A stretch of DNA of 64,000 bases from Geothrix terrae (GTDB lineage: Bacteria > Acidobacteriota > Holophagae > Holophagales > Holophagaceae), in NCBI RefSeq assembly GCF_022808775.1, contig NZ_JAKZLA010000005.1, forward strand, positions 186,001-250,000, in the 5' to 3' direction. A program made the translations under genes and the position numbers. Under the pieces are notes generated by a model. The model was not told the DNA's origin and did no database searches. It worked only from the letters and a program-made list of their open reading frames with translations. This document shows, piece by piece, positions 16,931 through 26,741 of this stretch; the first letter of the stretch is position 1; every line of letters begins with the position of its first letter.

Positions 16931-19372
16931 ATGTCGCCCATGAACCCTGAACTCCATGCCCTTGAATTCCCCGATGCGGTGCGCCTGATCCAGTCGGGAG
17001 CCCGCACGGCGCCGGCCCGCGCGGCGTTGGGCGCCATGCAACCCTGGGACGGGCTCGCGGGCCTCCGTCGGCTGCACCAGATGGAGCTGCAGGATCTCTG
17101 GATGCAGTCGCCGGACCTGCTCCCCGTGTTCCCCATGGACGAGGCCCTGGACGAGCTGCTCAATCCCGCGGGCTGGCTGCAGCCGGAGCACTGGCGGCAG
17201 CTGCGGGAGGGCCTCCGGGCCATGGCCCGCCTGCTGCAGAGCCTCGCCGCCCAGCCCTGGCCCGAGGCCCACCCCGCCCCGGCGGGCACCCATCTGGGCA
17301 TCGACCGCCTCCAGGTGACGGCGGTCCTGCTGCCCGACCCCGCGCCCATCGCGGAGCGCCTGGCCAAGAGCTTCGACGCCGACGGCCGCCTGGATCCCCT
17401 GCGCATCCCCGCCCTGGCCAGCCTCCACCGGCACCGCCAGGACGCCTTCCAGGCCGTGCAGGCCAAGCTCCAGAAGCTGCTGCGGGCCACGCCCGACGCC
17501 TTCAACGAAGCCACCATCGTCGAGCGCAATGGGCGCTACTGCCTGCCGGTGCGCCAGGAGCGGCGCAGCCTCGTCCCCGGCCTGGTGCTGGACCGCAGCG
17601 GCAGCGGCGCGACGGTCTTCATCGAGCCCATGGAGGCCGTGCCCCTCAACAATGCCTTCGTGGAGGCCGACCGCGACTACGCCCAGGCCGTGCAGGCCTT
17701 CCTGAGGGACCTGCTGGTGGAGCTGCGGGGCCGCCGGGAGGACTTCACCCGCTGGCGGGCCCTCCAGGCCCAGGCGGACCAGGGCCTCGCCCTCCTGCGC
17801 TGGGCGGCGCTCTGCGACGGCCGCCTGCCGGATGTGGAGACAGATCCCAAGCAGGGCCGCCTCTGCCTGCTGGACGCCCGCCACCCCATGCTGCTGCCCG
17901 CCGTTCGGGAGGCCATGGGCCTGGAACCCCTGCCCCACCCCGTCGTGCCCCTCAACCTGGTGCTGGAAGCGGAGAAGCCGGGGCTCGTCATCTCGGGCTC
18001 GAACACCGGCGGCAAGACCGTGGTACTGAAGACCGTGGGCCTGCTCTCGGTGCTGGCGGCCTGCGGCTGCGCCGTGCCCGCCAAGGAAGGCTCCAGCTTC
18101 CCCGCCCTGCCCAGCCTTCATGCCGACATCGGCGACCACCAGACCATCACGGGAAGCCTCTCGACCTTCAGCAGCCATGTCCTGCATCTGAAGAAGATCC
18201 TGGAAAACGTCCATGATGGCGGCCTGGTGCTTCTGGACGAGCTGGGCACGGGCACGGATCCCAAAGAGGGCGCCGCCCTGGGCATCGCCCTGCTCCAGAC
18301 CCTCTCCCGCCGCCGCTGCTGGATCCTCTGCTCCACCCACCTGGGCGAGATCAGCCAGTGGGCCCTGCGGCACACGCGGTTCCAGAACGCCTCCGTGCAG
18401 TTCGACGAGGACCGCCTGGCCCCCACCTACCGTCTGCTGGTGGGTCAGCCTGGCCAGAGCCGCGCCCTCACCATCGCCGCCAAGCTGGGCCTGCCCAAGG
18501 CCGTGCTGGACCACGCGGACAAGGTGCTGGGCAAGCGGGAGCAGGACTGGCGGGACTTCCTGCGGGAGCTGGAGGCCGAGCGCACCCGCCTGCTGGAGGA
18601 GGCCGAGACCCTGCGCCAGCAGACGGTCGCCGCCGAGAAGGACCGGGAGATCCTCCGCCAGCGGGAGGAGAAGTTGCGCGCCGAGCGGGAGGCCTTCCAG
18701 AGGGAATCGAAGGAGAAGGTGGCTCGGGTGCTGGACTTCCTGGACCACGAGGGCAAGCGGCTGGTGAAAGAGCTGAAGGAGCGGCAGAAGGCCGCTGACG
18801 TGAACGCCGACCGCCTGGGCACCGAGGCCCACGAACGGGTGAAGCAGCTCACGCGCCTGGCGGAGGCCGAGCTGGTGCCGCGGGGCGCGAGGACGCAGGC
18901 CGCAAGCCAAGCATCCGGACCCCTGGAGGTCCGGGAGGGCGGGTACGCCCGCCACCGCGGCCTGGGCGTGGAAGGCAAGGTCGTCTCCCTCAAGGGCGAC
19001 CGGGCCACGCTGGAGACACCCCAGGGCCGCCGCCTGGCGTGCCGCCTGGGCGAGCTGGAGCCCATCGGGGCCCGGGAGGCCGCACCCAAACCCACGGGCA
19101 GGGTGCGCGTGCGGACCGAGGCCCTGGACATCGAGTCCGAGATCAACCTCATCGGCCGGGCCAGCGATGATGTGGACAGCGAGATCTACCGCTTCGTGGA
19201 GGAGGCCCTGGCCGCGGGCCGGCGCTTCGTCCGCATCGTCCACGGCCACGGCACCGGGAAGCTGAAGGCCGCCGTCCGCGAGGCCCTGCGCGGCCATCCC
19301 GGCATCGCCCGGGTGGAGGACGCCCCCCAGAACCAGGGCGGTGCCGGCGCCACGGTGATCACGCTGCGCTGA
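16931..19372 (+). CDS. mutS2: Endonuclease MutS2
   Basis: 813 residues. MutS core and ATPase: Walker A GSNTGGKT at 356-363, Walker B VLLDELGTGTDPKEGAALG, and the STHLGEISQWAL switch region. A long coiled coil follows (about 505-640), then a KOW-like segment (about 675-700) and a C-terminal Smr domain with IVHGHGTGKLKAAV, the nuclease-type motif. MutS2 lacks the mismatch-recognition domain; it is linked to suppression of recombination and to collided-ribosome rescue. Length and order match the family. Confidence 0.95.
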   Translation: MSPMNPELHALEFPDAVRLIQSGARTAPARAALGAMQPWDGLAGLRRLHQMELQDLWMQSPDLLPVFPMDEALDELLNPAGWLQPEHWRQLREGLRAMARLLQSLAAQPWPEAHPAPAGTHLGIDRLQVTAVLLPDPAPIAERLAKSFDADGRLDPLRIPALASLHRHRQDAFQAVQAKLQKLLRATPDAFNEATIVERNGRYCLPVRQERRSLVPGLVLDRSGSGATVFIEPMEAVPLNNAFVEADRDYAQAVQAFLRDLLVELRGRREDFTRWRALQAQADQGLALLRWAALCDGRLPDVETDPKQGRLCLLDARHPMLLPAVREAMGLEPLPHPVVPLNLVLEAEKPGLVISGSNTGGKTVVLKTVGLLSVLAACGCAVPAKEGSSFPALPSLHADIGDHQTITGSLSTFSSHVLHLKKILENVHDGGLVLLDELGTGTDPKEGAALGIALLQTLSRRRCWILCSTHLGEISQWALRHTRFQNASVQFDEDRLAPTYRLLVGQPGQSRALTIAAKLGLPKAVLDHADKVLGKREQDWRDFLRELEAERTRLLEEAETLRQQTVAAEKDREILRQREEKLRAEREAFQRESKEKVARVLDFLDHEGKRLVKELKERQKAADVNADRLGTEAHERVKQLTRLAEAELVPRGARTQAASQASGPLEVREGGYARHRGLGVEGKVVSLKGDRATLETPQGRRLACRLGELEPIGAREAAPKPTGRVRVRTEALDIESEINLIGRASDDVDSEIYRFVEEALAAGRRFVRIVHGHGTGKLKAAVREALRGHPGIARVEDAPQNQGGAGATVITLR

Positions 19373-19384
19373 ATCCGGCACGAA

Positions 19385-19410
19385 GAAGGCCCCGCCAGCG
19401 CGGGGCCTTC
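19385..19410. terminator. Bidirectional hairpin between mutS2 and TonB receptor
   Basis: Perfect 11-bp stem GAAGGCCCCGC / GCGGGGCCTTC with a CAGC loop, centred between the two convergent stop codons. The T content is modest on either side. Confidence 0.75.
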
Positions 19411-19428
19411 CCATTCAAGCGGCGAAGA

Positions 19429-22400
19429 TCAGAACTTGGCGCGAACGCCCAGCTGGACCTCGCGGGTCTTGTCCTTGGCCACCGTTCCGAGCTGGCCGAA
19501 CTCGGCATTCGAGAGGATGTAGCCATTCGGGGAGCGGACGCTGTAGTCGGCCTTGTTCAGGACGTTGTAGATGTCGAGGATGCCCTCGATCTCGAACTTG
19601 CCGTAGATCTTGAAGTTCCGGCTCAGGCGGAGGTCGAACTGAGTGTAGCCGGGCTGGCGCAGGTCGCCGCGGGTGTGATCAGGGGCGAAGTGGTTGGCCA
19701 TGCCGTCCCCGTTGATGTCCCCAGCGAGGTAGGCGGAATAGGGGAGGCCGCTCTGGTAGAGGCCGCGAACGGAGCCCTCCACGCCCCACCAGATGGGGAA
19801 GTAGGCCACGACATTGACCACCCAGCGCCGGTCGCTGTCCCCGTAACCGTAGTTGGAGGCGGGATCCTGGGGGTCCGGCGTGAGGGAGGCGCCCAGCTCG
19901 CTGCTGAAGTTCGGGCCGGAGGATGTGTAGGTGCCGCGCTCGAAGGAGCCGGTGTCCTGGGCCTTGGACCAGGTCACGTTCCCGATGACGCCGGTCTTCT
20001 CGTCCCAGGTCTTCTTCAGGTTGAAGCTCAGGCCGCGGTAGTGGCCCCAACCATCGGTCTTGACCAGGTAGACATCGCTGAATCCGCCGACGGGATTGCC
20101 GGCAGCCAGGCTACCCGGGCGGAAGTCCACCCGGTGACCCCGGATGATGGCGTAGCCGGGACGGTTGGCTGTGACGTTGGACCAGTAGTTCGTGCCGGCG
20201 CTGTAGCCGTCCTCATAGTGGCCGCCGGCCACCAGGGGTCCGCCGGCCCCGGTCAGCTGGCCCAGGTTGATGTTCTCGAACCGCTGGAGATTCTCGTACT
20301 TCACGTAGGTGGCCGTGAAGCCCATGGTCAGGTTGTTGCCGAAGTCATGCTCGATGCCCAGGCTGGCCTTCTTGGAACGGCTCAGCTTGTTGTCGGGGTC
20401 CCACAGGGAGGTGGATGAAGTGACCGCGGGCAGCGCGGCCAGCTCGGTGTCCGTCAGGTGGCGCATGGAGCTGCCGCTGATCAGGTTGCCGGCGCTGAGG
20501 AGGCCTCCGGGATTGAAGGTGGCCAGGTTGGTGGCCCGGTTCAGGCTGAGGCTGTAGTTGGTGATGATCTGGCCGTTGCCCGTCATGGTGTTGGAGTGCA
20601 GCAGCAAGGGCGTCGGGCTGCTGAAGGAGCCGTAGCCTCCGCGGATCACGGTCTTGCCCCGGCCGTCCAGGTCGAAGCTGAAGGCGAGACGGGGATCGAC
20701 CGCATGGGCGCTGGTGGCCTGGTCCAGTCCCTGGAAGTTGGGATTGGGGGCGGGGTTGTCCGAGAAGGACTGGCTGAGCGTGCGGAGGCCGGCCGTCAGG
20801 GTCAGGCGCCGGTCGAACAGGCCGGAGTACTGGGCCTGGCCGAAGAAGCTGCTGGTTTTCGTCCACATCTGGATGCGGCCGTTGTACGGGCTGACCGCTC
20901 CGCTGTAGGTGATGGCGCCGCCGGGATCGGAGGTGGTGCCGAGCGTCCCGTTGGCCCAGGCGGCAGCCGCCCCGTAGGTGCCGAACTGGAAGCGGCCGGC
21001 GTTGTTCTGGAAGAACTGGTTGTCCACGTCGACCTTCATGAGGTCGAGCCCGCCCTTCAGCTGGAGGTCACCGTGGTTCCAGGTGGTGGCGCTGTAGAAC
21101 TGGTTGGTGATCTCGTTGCTCTCGCGGGGCGTGGAGGTCTTGGTGCCGAAGGCCATGAAGCTGGCGCTGGTGGGCACCTCGATGGAGGGGACGCCGACCA
21201 CGGAGTTGTTCCGCATGGGCCGGGCCTCCCGGGCGATCTGGAGGCGGCTTTCCGTGAACAGCTCGCTGGTCCAGATGTCGTTCGCCTCGAGCACCCAGCT
21301 GATGGACTGGGTCTTGGTGGGAATGTTGTTGCTCTCGGCGTTGTTGGGATTCGCACTGGTGTTGTTCAGCGTGTCATCCATGGTCTGGAAGTTCATCCGC
21401 AGGACGAAGCGGTGGTTCTCGTTCATCGCGTAGTCCAGGCGCCCGAAGTACACCGTGTTGGTGTTCTCCATGGGATAGGCGTGGGGTGGGATGCCAGCGC
21501 CAGGATTCCCGAACTCCTGCGCGAGCGTCAGGCCGCCCAGGTTCGTCACCACGCCGCCCAGGGGGCTCGCCACCAGGTTGTTGAAATCCGTCTGGGTCAT
21601 CCCGGCCGCGCCACTGATCGTCGTCGGATTGGGATTGGCCGTGATGCTCTTGTTGTAGCGCTCCACCCCGACGAAGTACCAGAGCTTGTCTTTGAGGATG
21701 GGCCCGCCGACGTTGAAGTTCACGTTGGTGGAGTCGTTGAACCGCTGGAGGTTGGTGGGCGTGTTGAAGGTGTGGTTGGGATCGAAGGGAACCGGCTTGG
21801 GGCGGGCGCTCCAGCTGGTGCGGCGGATCTGGTAGAGGGCACTCCCTGTGAAGTCGTTGGTGCCGCTCTTCGTCACGGCGTTGACCGTGGCGCCGGCCTG
21901 GCCGTACTGGACGTCATAGCCGTTGGTGACGATCTGGAGTTCCTTGATGGTGTCCGCGCCGAAGATGAAGGGCGTGTAGACCCCGCCGCGCTGCTCGTTG
22001 AAGAAGGCCGAGTTGGTGCTGGCGCCATCGATCTGGATGGCATTGAAGATCTGGCGGCCGCCCTCCACCACGAGGCGGTTGTTGCTTCCGGATACGACCC
22101 CCGGCGACAGCTTGGCCATGTCGGTGAAGTTGCGGCTCACCAAGGGGACGGCCTCGATCACCGTGGCGTCCACACTGCTCATGACGTTGACTTCCTTGGT
22201 GTCCACCCCGCCCGAGGTCCCCACGATCTCGACCATGGCCTCGGCCTCGGCCTTGTCCAGGCTGAAGTTCGCGACGGTCGCCTGGCCCAGGGACACCACG
22301 ACATTGGCATCCTTGAGGCTCCGCATGCTCGGGGCGGTCACGGTGAGCTCGTAGGCGCCCACGGGGAGGAGCCCGATCTGGTACTCACCCTGGGCGCCGG

Positions 22401-22584
22401 AGACGGCGCTCCGCGTGAGCCCCGTCTCCCGGTTCCGCAGGGAGAGGGCGGCCCCCACGACGGGCTTTCCCGCCTTGTCTCTGACGGCGCCACGCACGGC
22501 GCCGGCCGTGGACGTGGTCTGGGCGGAGGCGACCGTGGCACAGGCCAGGGCCGTCAGGATGAGGGGGGTCCAGCGTCGGGTCAT
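19429..22584 (-). CDS. TonB-dependent receptor with N-terminal carboxypeptidase-regulatory-like domain
   Basis: 1051 residues from ATG 22584, preceded by AGGAG. Signal peptide (PLILTALACATVASAQ), then a CarboxypepD_reg-like domain (AVRGAVRDKAGKPVVGAALS, about 30-110), a plug (VSSVDATVIEAVPLVSRNFT) and a large barrel ending VQLGVRAKF with the terminal Phe of outer-membrane proteins. This Oar-like architecture is expanded in Acidobacteriota and generally imports large ligands such as glycans, peptides or siderophores. No partner transporter is adjacent. Regulation is probably from the AT-rich upstream stretch near 22700-22735. Confidence 0.92.
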   Translation of the reverse strand: MTRRWTPLILTALACATVASAQTTSTAGAVRGAVRDKAGKPVVGAALSLRNRETGLTRSAVSGAQGEYQIGLLPVGAYELTVTAPSMRSLKDANVVVSLGQATVANFSLDKAEAEAMVEIVGTSGGVDTKEVNVMSSVDATVIEAVPLVSRNFTDMAKLSPGVVSGSNNRLVVEGGRQIFNAIQIDGASTNSAFFNEQRGGVYTPFIFGADTIKELQIVTNGYDVQYGQAGATVNAVTKSGTNDFTGSALYQIRRTSWSARPKPVPFDPNHTFNTPTNLQRFNDSTNVNFNVGGPILKDKLWYFVGVERYNKSITANPNPTTISGAAGMTQTDFNNLVASPLGGVVTNLGGLTLAQEFGNPGAGIPPHAYPMENTNTVYFGRLDYAMNENHRFVLRMNFQTMDDTLNNTSANPNNAESNNIPTKTQSISWVLEANDIWTSELFTESRLQIAREARPMRNNSVVGVPSIEVPTSASFMAFGTKTSTPRESNEITNQFYSATTWNHGDLQLKGGLDLMKVDVDNQFFQNNAGRFQFGTYGAAAAWANGTLGTTSDPGGAITYSGAVSPYNGRIQMWTKTSSFFGQAQYSGLFDRRLTLTAGLRTLSQSFSDNPAPNPNFQGLDQATSAHAVDPRLAFSFDLDGRGKTVIRGGYGSFSSPTPLLLHSNTMTGNGQIITNYSLSLNRATNLATFNPGGLLSAGNLISGSSMRHLTDTELAALPAVTSSTSLWDPDNKLSRSKKASLGIEHDFGNNLTMGFTATYVKYENLQRFENINLGQLTGAGGPLVAGGHYEDGYSAGTNYWSNVTANRPGYAIIRGHRVDFRPGSLAAGNPVGGFSDVYLVKTDGWGHYRGLSFNLKKTWDEKTGVIGNVTWSKAQDTGSFERGTYTSSGPNFSSELGASLTPDPQDPASNYGYGDSDRRWVVNVVAYFPIWWGVEGSVRGLYQSGLPYSAYLAGDINGDGMANHFAPDHTRGDLRQPGYTQFDLRLSRNFKIYGKFEIEGILDIYNVLNKADYSVRSPNGYILSNAEFGQLGTVAKDKTREVQLGVRAKF

Positions 22585-22699
22585 CGTCGCTCCTGGGGCC
22601 GGATGTCCGGCCATCTTGGGGTCCCCATGGTCGATGGGCTTCCGGCCACGGGTCATCGGGGAATCCCCAAGGATCGTCTGTGTTGCCCCAGAGACTCAA

Positions 22700-22735
22700 G
22701 CACCTTTTTTAGGTAAAAAACGGTTACATTCCTGC
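22700..22735 (-). promoter_or_regulatory. AT-rich segment upstream of the TonB receptor
   Basis: A short A/T-rich island containing CCTAAAAAAGG-like and TAAAAAAC runs sits about 120-150 nt before the receptor start, in otherwise GC-rich DNA. No confident -35/-10 pair can be assigned. The rest of the 270-nt gap shows nothing else recognisable. Confidence 0.3.
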
Positions 22736-22854
22736 TCCCCACCCATTTCAGGGGCCATGGACAGGGCGAACAGGGCGGCCCCCCCGCGAAGGATCCACCA
22801 CGTCCCGCCCCGGTCCGGCATCAGCAGGTCTCCGCCAGGCTGGCGACCGGTCGC

Positions 22855-23259
22855 TCAGGCCAGATTCCGCGACTTCAGGAAGGTCACGAACCCGAAATCA
22901 CCGTCACTGATGTGGTGCTTCAGCCAGCCTTCCATGAAGGTCGGCACCATCAGGGCCAGGGCGTGGGGGCTCTCCTGGAACTTGCTGAGCAGCTCGTGGA
23001 GGCTCGTGAGCATGGACGCGTGCTCGGCCACGTGCTGGGTCAGGTCCGGGTAGGCGTACCGCGCCATGAAGGATTCCTCCGTGGCGAAGTGGCGCTCGGA
23101 ATGGCTGACCAGCGTGGCCAGGAGCCCCTCCACCTCCGTGCGGTCAGCACCGGATTGGACGGAACTCCTGAGGCGATCCACGGTGGAGAAGAGTTCCTGG
23201 TGCTGCTCGTCGATGATCTGGATGCCCGTGTTGTAGCGGGTGTTCCAAACAACATCCAT
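22855..23259 (-). CDS. Bacteriohemerythrin
   Basis: 134 residues. The di-iron O2-binding pattern is complete: NTGIQIIDEQHQELF, HSERHFATEESFM, HVAEHASMLTSLHELL and WLKHHISDGDFGF give the His/Glu/Asp ligands of hemerythrin. It is a single-domain cytosolic form, likely storing or sensing oxygen in a microaerobic or anaerobic lifestyle. It follows the TonB receptor on the same strand but 270 nt away, so it probably has its own promoter. Confidence 0.95.
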   Translation of the reverse strand: MDVVWNTRYNTGIQIIDEQHQELFSTVDRLRSSVQSGADRTEVEGLLATLVSHSERHFATEESFMARYAYPDLTQHVAEHASMLTSLHELLSKFQESPHALALMVPTFMEGWLKHHISDGDFGFVTFLKSRNLA

Positions 23260-23452
23260 GGGCCAGATCCTTTTCGCGGCGACGGGGTTTTGGATCCGGT
23301 CAGAGGCCGACGCGAGCAGGCATGCACCACACGGATCTTTCCTCAGAGGACTTCCAGGTGAATGTAGTCTTCCACGACATCCAGATCAAGAAGATTGTGA
23401 TTTCCCACCTGATGCCAGGCAGCACAGGGGAAAGGGCCCCACTGGGGCCTTC

Positions 23453-23475
23453 GGGTGGTACCGGTGGTCGGACTC
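23453..23475 (-). repeat. Direct copy of the tRNA-Leu(CAA) 3' end
   Basis: These 23 nt are identical to 23580-23602, which hold CCA, the 3' acceptor strand and part of the T-arm of tRNA-Leu. An adjacent hairpin, GGCCCC-ACT-GGGGCC (about 23436-23450), mirrors the tRNA terminator, so tail plus terminator have both been copied. Confidence 0.85.
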
Positions 23476-23533
23476 CGGTTCCCGCCGCGCCTGAGGCGTT
23501 CCCGGCGGCGCCTACCTGGCCGCCATCCGCGAC

Positions 23534-23551
23534 TTCGAGCCCGACCACCGG
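23534..23551 (+). repeat. Inverted copy of the tRNA-Leu(CAA) 3' end
   Basis: TTCGAGCCCGACCACCGG matches the tRNA tail with one mismatch in 18, but on the opposite strand to the tRNA. The terminator hairpin 23561-23577 sits between it and the real tRNA, giving a tail-terminator-inverted tail arrangement. The remainder of 23260-23582 shows only GC-rich hairpins and no gene. Confidence 0.8.
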
Positions 23552-23560
23552 ATACGAGAA

Positions 23561-23577
23561 GGGCCCCGTCGGGGCCC
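23561..23577 (-). terminator. Terminator hairpin of tRNA-Leu(CAA)
   Basis: Seven-bp stem GGGCCCC / GGGGCCC with a 3-nt loop, just downstream of the tRNA on the minus strand, followed by TTCTCGTAT. The T-run is weak. Confidence 0.65.
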
Positions 23578-23582
23578 ATGGG

Positions 23583-23669
<87 letters not shown>

Positions 23670-23816
23670 ACGAAGGGTCAGGATAGCGCGGCGGCGCGGG
23701 TTCGCGATAGCTCCAGTCCAGGGGCATCCATGCCCTTTCAGGAGCCCGTCAGCGGCGCCCGGCTTGGCGGTGCACCGCGCGGGGATCCGGGGGTGTGGCG
23801 CAGCGTGACCCCAGAT

Positions 23817-23840
23817 CCTCGCAACGCATGCGTTGCGAGG
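23817..23840. repeat. 24-bp perfect palindrome downstream of nadE
   Basis: CCTCGCAACGCA followed directly by its exact reverse complement, with no loop. It lies 16 nt beyond the nadE stop. There is no T-run in either direction, so it is more like a protein-binding or cruciform site than a terminator. Confidence 0.7.
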
Positions 23841-23855
23841 GGACCCCCCAGACCA

Positions 23856-25565
23856 TCAAAGGGCCGTGAGGGGGATCCTCCGTCCGGCACCAAACGCCTT
23901 GGGGCTCACCTTGAAGGCGAAGGGAAGCTGGCGCCGCTTGAACTCGCTGCGGCGCAGGAGGCCGAGGATGCGGGGCAGCGCGGCCCGCGCCTGGCCCAGA
24001 GCCGGGCCGTCCAGCAGCAGGGCCAGGTCATCGGCGAGGCCTTCCTCGGGGCGCTGGGCCTCGAGGGCCGCGCCCAGGATGGCATCCAGCTGGGCGTAGG
24101 GCAGCAGACTGGCCTCGTCCGTCTGGTCCGGACGCAGCTCCGCCGTGGGGGGGCGCTCCAGCACGCCGCGGGGCACGGCCTCGCCGAGTTCCCGCGCCAC
24201 CGCGTACACCCGGGCCTTGAGGCAGTCGCCCAGCGGCGCGAAAGCCCCGATGCCGTCGCCGTAGAGGGTGAAGTACCCTGTGGCCGCCTCGCTCTTGTTG
24301 CCCGTGTTCAGCACGGCCACCCGGCCGGTGCCGAGACGGCGGTGGACCTCCGGCTCCGACGTCAGCGCCATGAGCAGGCTGCCGCGGCAACGGCTCTGCA
24401 GGTTCTCGTCCGTGAGGCTGAAGGGGCGACCGGGAAGCGCCTGTTCCAGTGCGGCGGTGAACCCTGCGAACGGCGCGTCCACATCGATGTGCAGGAAACC
24501 CATGCCGAGCTGCCGGGCCTGCTGCTCCGCCAGGGCCGAGCTCTCCCCGCTGCTGAAGCGCGTGGGCAGGGCCACGCCCAGCACGCGGCCCGGACCCAGG
24601 GCCTCCACCGCGAGCGCCGCGGCCACGGCGCTGTCGATGCCGCCGGACAGTCCCATCACCAGGGCCTCGAGCCCCTGCTTGGCCAGGTTCTCGCGGATCC
24701 CCAGCACCAGGGCGGTCCGCAGCCAGGATCCCTCCTCGACGGGCCGCCAGGCCCCGCCGGGTTGCCCCGTGTCCACCATGAACAGGCCCTGGTGGAACGG
24801 CTCGCAGCCCTGCCAGCGCCCATCGGGAAGGGCGAGACCCGATCCACCATCGAAGAGCAGCCAGCTCTCCGCGCCCACCCGGCTGGCGTAGGCGATGGGA
24901 ACCGCGTGCTTCTGGGCGAGCCCCGGCAGCAGGCGCTGGCGTTGGGCGTCCTTCGAGGGGATGGCCCAGGGGGTGGTGCGCCCCTGCGGCAGCCAGCTCC
25001 CGAGGGCACTGGGGCTCGCGCTGGCGTTGAGGATCAGCGTGGCGCCCGAGGCGGCCAGGTCCGCGATGGGATCAAGGCCGTAGTCCACCGGCGCATTGCC
25101 CAATTGCGGATCCGCCCAGAGGTCTTCGCAGATGGACAGGCCGATGCGGTGGCCACCGAAGGCCACCAGGGGCTGGGGCGAGAGGTCCGGCTCGAAGTAG
25201 CGGTGCTCGTCGAAGATGTCGTAGCTGGGCAGCACGCGCTTGTGGGCGCAGTGGCGCAGGCTGCCGCCCTCGCACCACCACAGCTCGTTCCAGAGGCGGC
25301 CCGAGGGCGCGGGCCGCGCCGTGCCAAAGAGCAGCGGCACGGCGCCCGTCAGGGCGGCCAGGCGATGGGATTCGCGCTCGATCCGGTGGCGCAGCCCCTG
25401 CTCCCAGAGCCGGTCCTCGGCCAGGTATCCGGGGATGGCGAGCTCCGGCGCCAGGACCAGCTCCGCCCCCGCGGCCACGGCCTCCGCATAGGCGGCCTCC
25501 AGGACCCGGCCGTTGCCTTCGGGATCCCCCAGGCGGGCGTTGAGCTGGAGCAGGGCGATGCGCAT
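23856..25565 (-). CDS. nadE: Glutamine-dependent NAD+ synthetase
   Basis: 569 residues from ATG 25565. The N-terminal nitrilase-type glutaminase domain has its triad: E41 in APELAIPGY, K109 in CAHKRVLPS and C146 in LSICEDLW. The synthetase domain has the SGGIDS P-loop at 307-312 and NTGNKSEAATGYFTLYGDG. It converts nicotinic acid adenine dinucleotide to NAD+ with ammonia channelled from glutamine. The gene lies 10 nt downstream of the histidine kinase and is likely co-transcribed with it. Confidence 0.96.
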   Translation of the reverse strand: MRIALLQLNARLGDPEGNGRVLEAAYAEAVAAGAELVLAPELAIPGYLAEDRLWEQGLRHRIERESHRLAALTGAVPLLFGTARPAPSGRLWNELWWCEGGSLRHCAHKRVLPSYDIFDEHRYFEPDLSPQPLVAFGGHRIGLSICEDLWADPQLGNAPVDYGLDPIADLAASGATLILNASASPSALGSWLPQGRTTPWAIPSKDAQRQRLLPGLAQKHAVPIAYASRVGAESWLLFDGGSGLALPDGRWQGCEPFHQGLFMVDTGQPGGAWRPVEEGSWLRTALVLGIRENLAKQGLEALVMGLSGGIDSAVAAALAVEALGPGRVLGVALPTRFSSGESSALAEQQARQLGMGFLHIDVDAPFAGFTAALEQALPGRPFSLTDENLQSRCRGSLLMALTSEPEVHRRLGTGRVAVLNTGNKSEAATGYFTLYGDGIGAFAPLGDCLKARVYAVARELGEAVPRGVLERPPTAELRPDQTDEASLLPYAQLDAILGAALEAQRPEEGLADDLALLLDGPALGQARAALPRILGLLRRSEFKRRQLPFAFKVSPKAFGAGRRIPLTAL

Positions 25566-25575
25566 GGCTAACAAC

Positions 25576-26718
25576 TTACCAGCGGATCTCCGCGCAGGTG
25601 CCACGCCCCTCGCGGGGCGCCAGACGCAGGTCCGCCCCCTGGGCGTTCAGCCATTTCAGCGCCAGGGGGAGCCCGAGCCCGGTCCCGTCCGGCCGGCCGC
25701 TCTCGAAGGGCCGGAGCATGCGGATGGCGGTGTCTTCGGACAGCCCGGGGCCGTCGTCCAGAATATCGATCCGCCCCTGGGCCACCCTCACCAGGATCCG
25801 CCCGCCCAGGGGCGTGGCCTGGCAGGCGTTCTCCAGCAGGTTCACCAGGGCCTGATGGAGCAGCAGCGGGTCGCCCGTGGCCTCCCCTTCCCCCTCCACC
25901 GCCAGGACGCGGCCCTGGCTCACCGGCCGGCGCTTCAATTCCACCACCGCCTGGGCGACCGTCTCCTCCAGGCGGAGCGGTTCCGCGGCCGGATCCAGCG
26001 GCTTCGCCCACTGGAGGAACCGCTGGACGAGCCGTTCCAGATCCTCGGTCTCCTCCAGCAGGGCCTCCGCGGCCTCGCCGTGGCCGCTTCGCTTCAGCAT
26101 CTGGCCCCGGCCCTTGAGGACCGCCAGCCCGTTCTTCAGCTGATGGGCCACGCCCGCGGTCATCTCGCCCAGGTCCGCGAAGCGCTCTCGCAGCTGCCGG
26201 CGATGCGCCTCCGCCTCGGCCTCGGTGACATCCTCGAACTGCACGAGCGCGCCGATGCGATCCGGGGCTTCGATGCGCTGGAGCCGCCAGCGGCGCCCGC
26301 CGGCGGCGCACCGCCAGGGAGGTCCGGGATCCCGTCCCAGGGCCTCCCGCAGCCAGGGGAAGGGCTCCAGCACGAACGCCGCCTCCAGGCCCACCACACC
26401 TGGCCGCACCCCCAGGAGGTCGCAGCCCCTCTGGTTCAGCGCCGCCAGCCGCTGGCGCTGATCCACCCAGAGCACGCCCATGGGCAGCGCGTCCAGCAGC
26501 CGCTCGTGGACGGTCCGGAGTTCTCCGAGGGAGTTCGCCAGCTCGCCCCGCTCCCGCAGGCTGCCGGACACCGCCGAGAGCAGGAGGGCTTCGGGATCCG
26601 CCTTCGCGCGGCGGTGCAGGCGCGCCAGACGCACCAAGACGAGGGCCAGGCCGCCGAGGGCCACTCCCGCGGGAAGGGCCAGCGCGAGCCACACGATGGT
26701 ACGGGACAGCGGTTCCAT
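25576..26718 (-). CDS. PAS-containing sensor histidine kinase (NtrB/NtrY-like)
   Basis: 380 residues. One membrane segment (about 8-30), a PAS-like region (VHERLLDALPMGVLWVDQRQ, about 70-165), phosphoacceptor H192 in AGVAHQLKNGLAVL, N-box VNLLENACQA, G1 ILDDGPGLSED and G2 GTGLGLPLAL. All catalytic boxes are intact. There is no response regulator beside it; the downstream gene is nadE. The single N-terminal anchor and short periplasmic part suggest it senses a cytosolic signal. Confidence 0.92.
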   Translation of the reverse strand: MEPLSRTIVWLALALPAGVALGGLALVLVRLARLHRRAKADPEALLLSAVSGSLRERGELANSLGELRTVHERLLDALPMGVLWVDQRQRLAALNQRGCDLLGVRPGVVGLEAAFVLEPFPWLREALGRDPGPPWRCAAGGRRWRLQRIEAPDRIGALVQFEDVTEAEAEAHRRQLRERFADLGEMTAGVAHQLKNGLAVLKGRGQMLKRSGHGEAAEALLEETEDLERLVQRFLQWAKPLDPAAEPLRLEETVAQAVVELKRRPVSQGRVLAVEGEGEATGDPLLLHQALVNLLENACQATPLGGRILVRVAQGRIDILDDGPGLSEDTAIRMLRPFESGRPDGTGLGLPLALKWLNAQGADLRLAPREGRGTCAEIRW

Positions 26719-26741
26719 CGCCCCAGGGTATGCTCATTCCC

